A stretch of DNA of 64,000 nucleotides, from positions 1 to 64,000 of the forward strand of contig NZ_VEGI01000007.1 in the NCBI RefSeq assembly GCF_007679325.1, in the 5' to 3' direction. Made by a program: the position numbers and the translations under genes. The notes beneath the pieces are model-generated. The model was not told the origin of the DNA, did not search any database, and worked only from the letters and a program-made list of their open reading frames with translations. Shown here in pieces: positions 63,813-64,000 of the stretch; the first letter of the stretch is position 1, and every line of letters starts with the position of its first letter. The DNA is from Arthrobacter sp. U41 (GTDB lineage Bacteria; Actinomycetota; Actinomycetes; Actinomycetales; Micrococcaceae).

Positions 63813-64000
63813 ATGACTACAGACAATGTGACAAGCCAGGACTCGCCGCAGGTACCGGCGCAAGATTCGGCGCTGGGCCGCTTTATTGCAGTGATTCCCG
63901 CCGGCGGCGTGGGCACCCGGCTCTGGCCGCTGTCGAGGGCGGCAGCCCCCAAATTCCTCCACGACCTCACGGGATCGGGCAGCACCCTTCTGCGTTCCAC
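63813..64000 (+). CDS. mannose-1-phosphate guanylyltransferase, 5' part (partial)
   Basis: Only the first 62 codons are inside the window. After a polar lead of about 22 residues comes GRFIAVIPAGGVGTRLWPLS followed by RAAAPKFLHDL, the nucleotide-binding signature of the ManC/ManB group that makes GDP-mannose from mannose-1-phosphate and GTP. The ATG at 63813 is the first in frame; AGCGG precedes it and a TAAAGT box lies about 12 nt upstream, so the mRNA may have a very short leader. The product would supply GDP-mannose to enzymes such as the GT4 mannosyltransferase near 10.8 kb. Confidence 0.9.
   Translation, partial: MTTDNVTSQDSPQVPAQDSALGRFIAVIPAGGVGTRLWPLSRAAAPKFLHDLTGSGSTLLRS

Noticed and set aside
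63590..64000. Minus-strand frame opposite the guanylyltransferase start
   Set aside because: The plus strand encodes a clear IPAGGVGTRLWPLSR motif; the minus-strand frame has no recognisable domain.

Overview
This is a high-GC actinobacterial chromosome segment, most likely from the Micrococcaceae (Arthrobacter / Pseudarthrobacter type). Support comes from the 3' end of a 5S rRNA of that type at the left edge, a monomeric NADP-isocitrate dehydrogenase, an FdxA-type 7Fe ferredoxin, a ZTP riboswitch in front of glyA, conserved actinobacterial neighbourhoods (DUF6350-purN; xthA-trpS-2H phosphoesterase-YihY; sdhCDAB next to a mannose-1-phosphate guanylyltransferase), and frequent GTG/TTG starts. 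The genus is an inference; no tool was run. I found no tRNA genes, CRISPR array, insertion sequence or prophage.

Layout. 0-1.5 kb: end of an rRNA operon, an SDR oxidoreductase and a secreted excalibur-domain protein. 1.9-8.5 kb: three tandem minus-strand PAS/GGDEF/EAL cyclic-di-GMP proteins that look like diverged duplicates. 8.7-11.4 kb: a translationally coupled GT4 glycosyltransferase and UDP-glucose-6-dehydrogenase-like enzyme. 11.4-13.1 kb: an EVE-HNH-type nuclease beside a tiny membrane protein, flanked by two families of dispersed intergenic repeats. 13.1-22.3 kb: a nine-gene minus-strand catabolic operon (HTH-cupin regulator, MHS transporter, FAD oxidoreductase, class III CoA transferase, enoyl-CoA hydratase, Schiff-base lyase of the DapA family, SDR, aldehyde dehydrogenase, ferredoxin) for a substrate I cannot name. 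22.8-29.2 kb: membrane proteins and the purine genes purN and purH, with an MFS transporter between them. 29.5-35.4 kb: secreted serine protease, icd and a large-subunit catalase. 35.5-39.4 kb: a membrane Ser/Thr kinase overlapping an Ala/Lys-rich lipoprotein gene, a Pro-rich secreted protein, and five copies of a 54-bp hairpin repeat upstream of the kinase. 39.5-46.1 kb: a Gfo/Idh/MocA oxidoreductase, a ChvE-GguA-GguB type sugar ABC importer and its ROK regulator, whose two promoters share a nearly identical 19-bp motif. 46.2-51.4 kb: gamma-carbonic anhydrase, DUF2231, a short methyltransferase, and the one-carbon genes purU, glyA and folD with a ZTP riboswitch. 51.5-59.8 kb: a three-gene ABC-2 exporter, VOC protein, exonuclease III, trpS, 2H phosphoesterase, YihY and an alpha/beta hydrolase. 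59.9-64 kb: sdhCDAB and the start of a mannose-1-phosphate guanylyltransferase.

How the genes fit together. The purine/one-carbon set is coherent: purN and purH consume formyl-THF, purU releases formate from it, and glyA-folD generate and interconvert one-carbon units. The riboswitch senses ZTP, the alarm for 10-formyl-THF shortage at the PurH step. The catabolic operon is the best candidate for undescribed biochemistry: its enzyme classes suggest uptake of an organic acid, oxidation, CoA activation, hydration, C-C cleavage and aldehyde oxidation. The kinase locus with its hairpin array and the shared ROK-regulator motif are the most distinctive regulatory observations.
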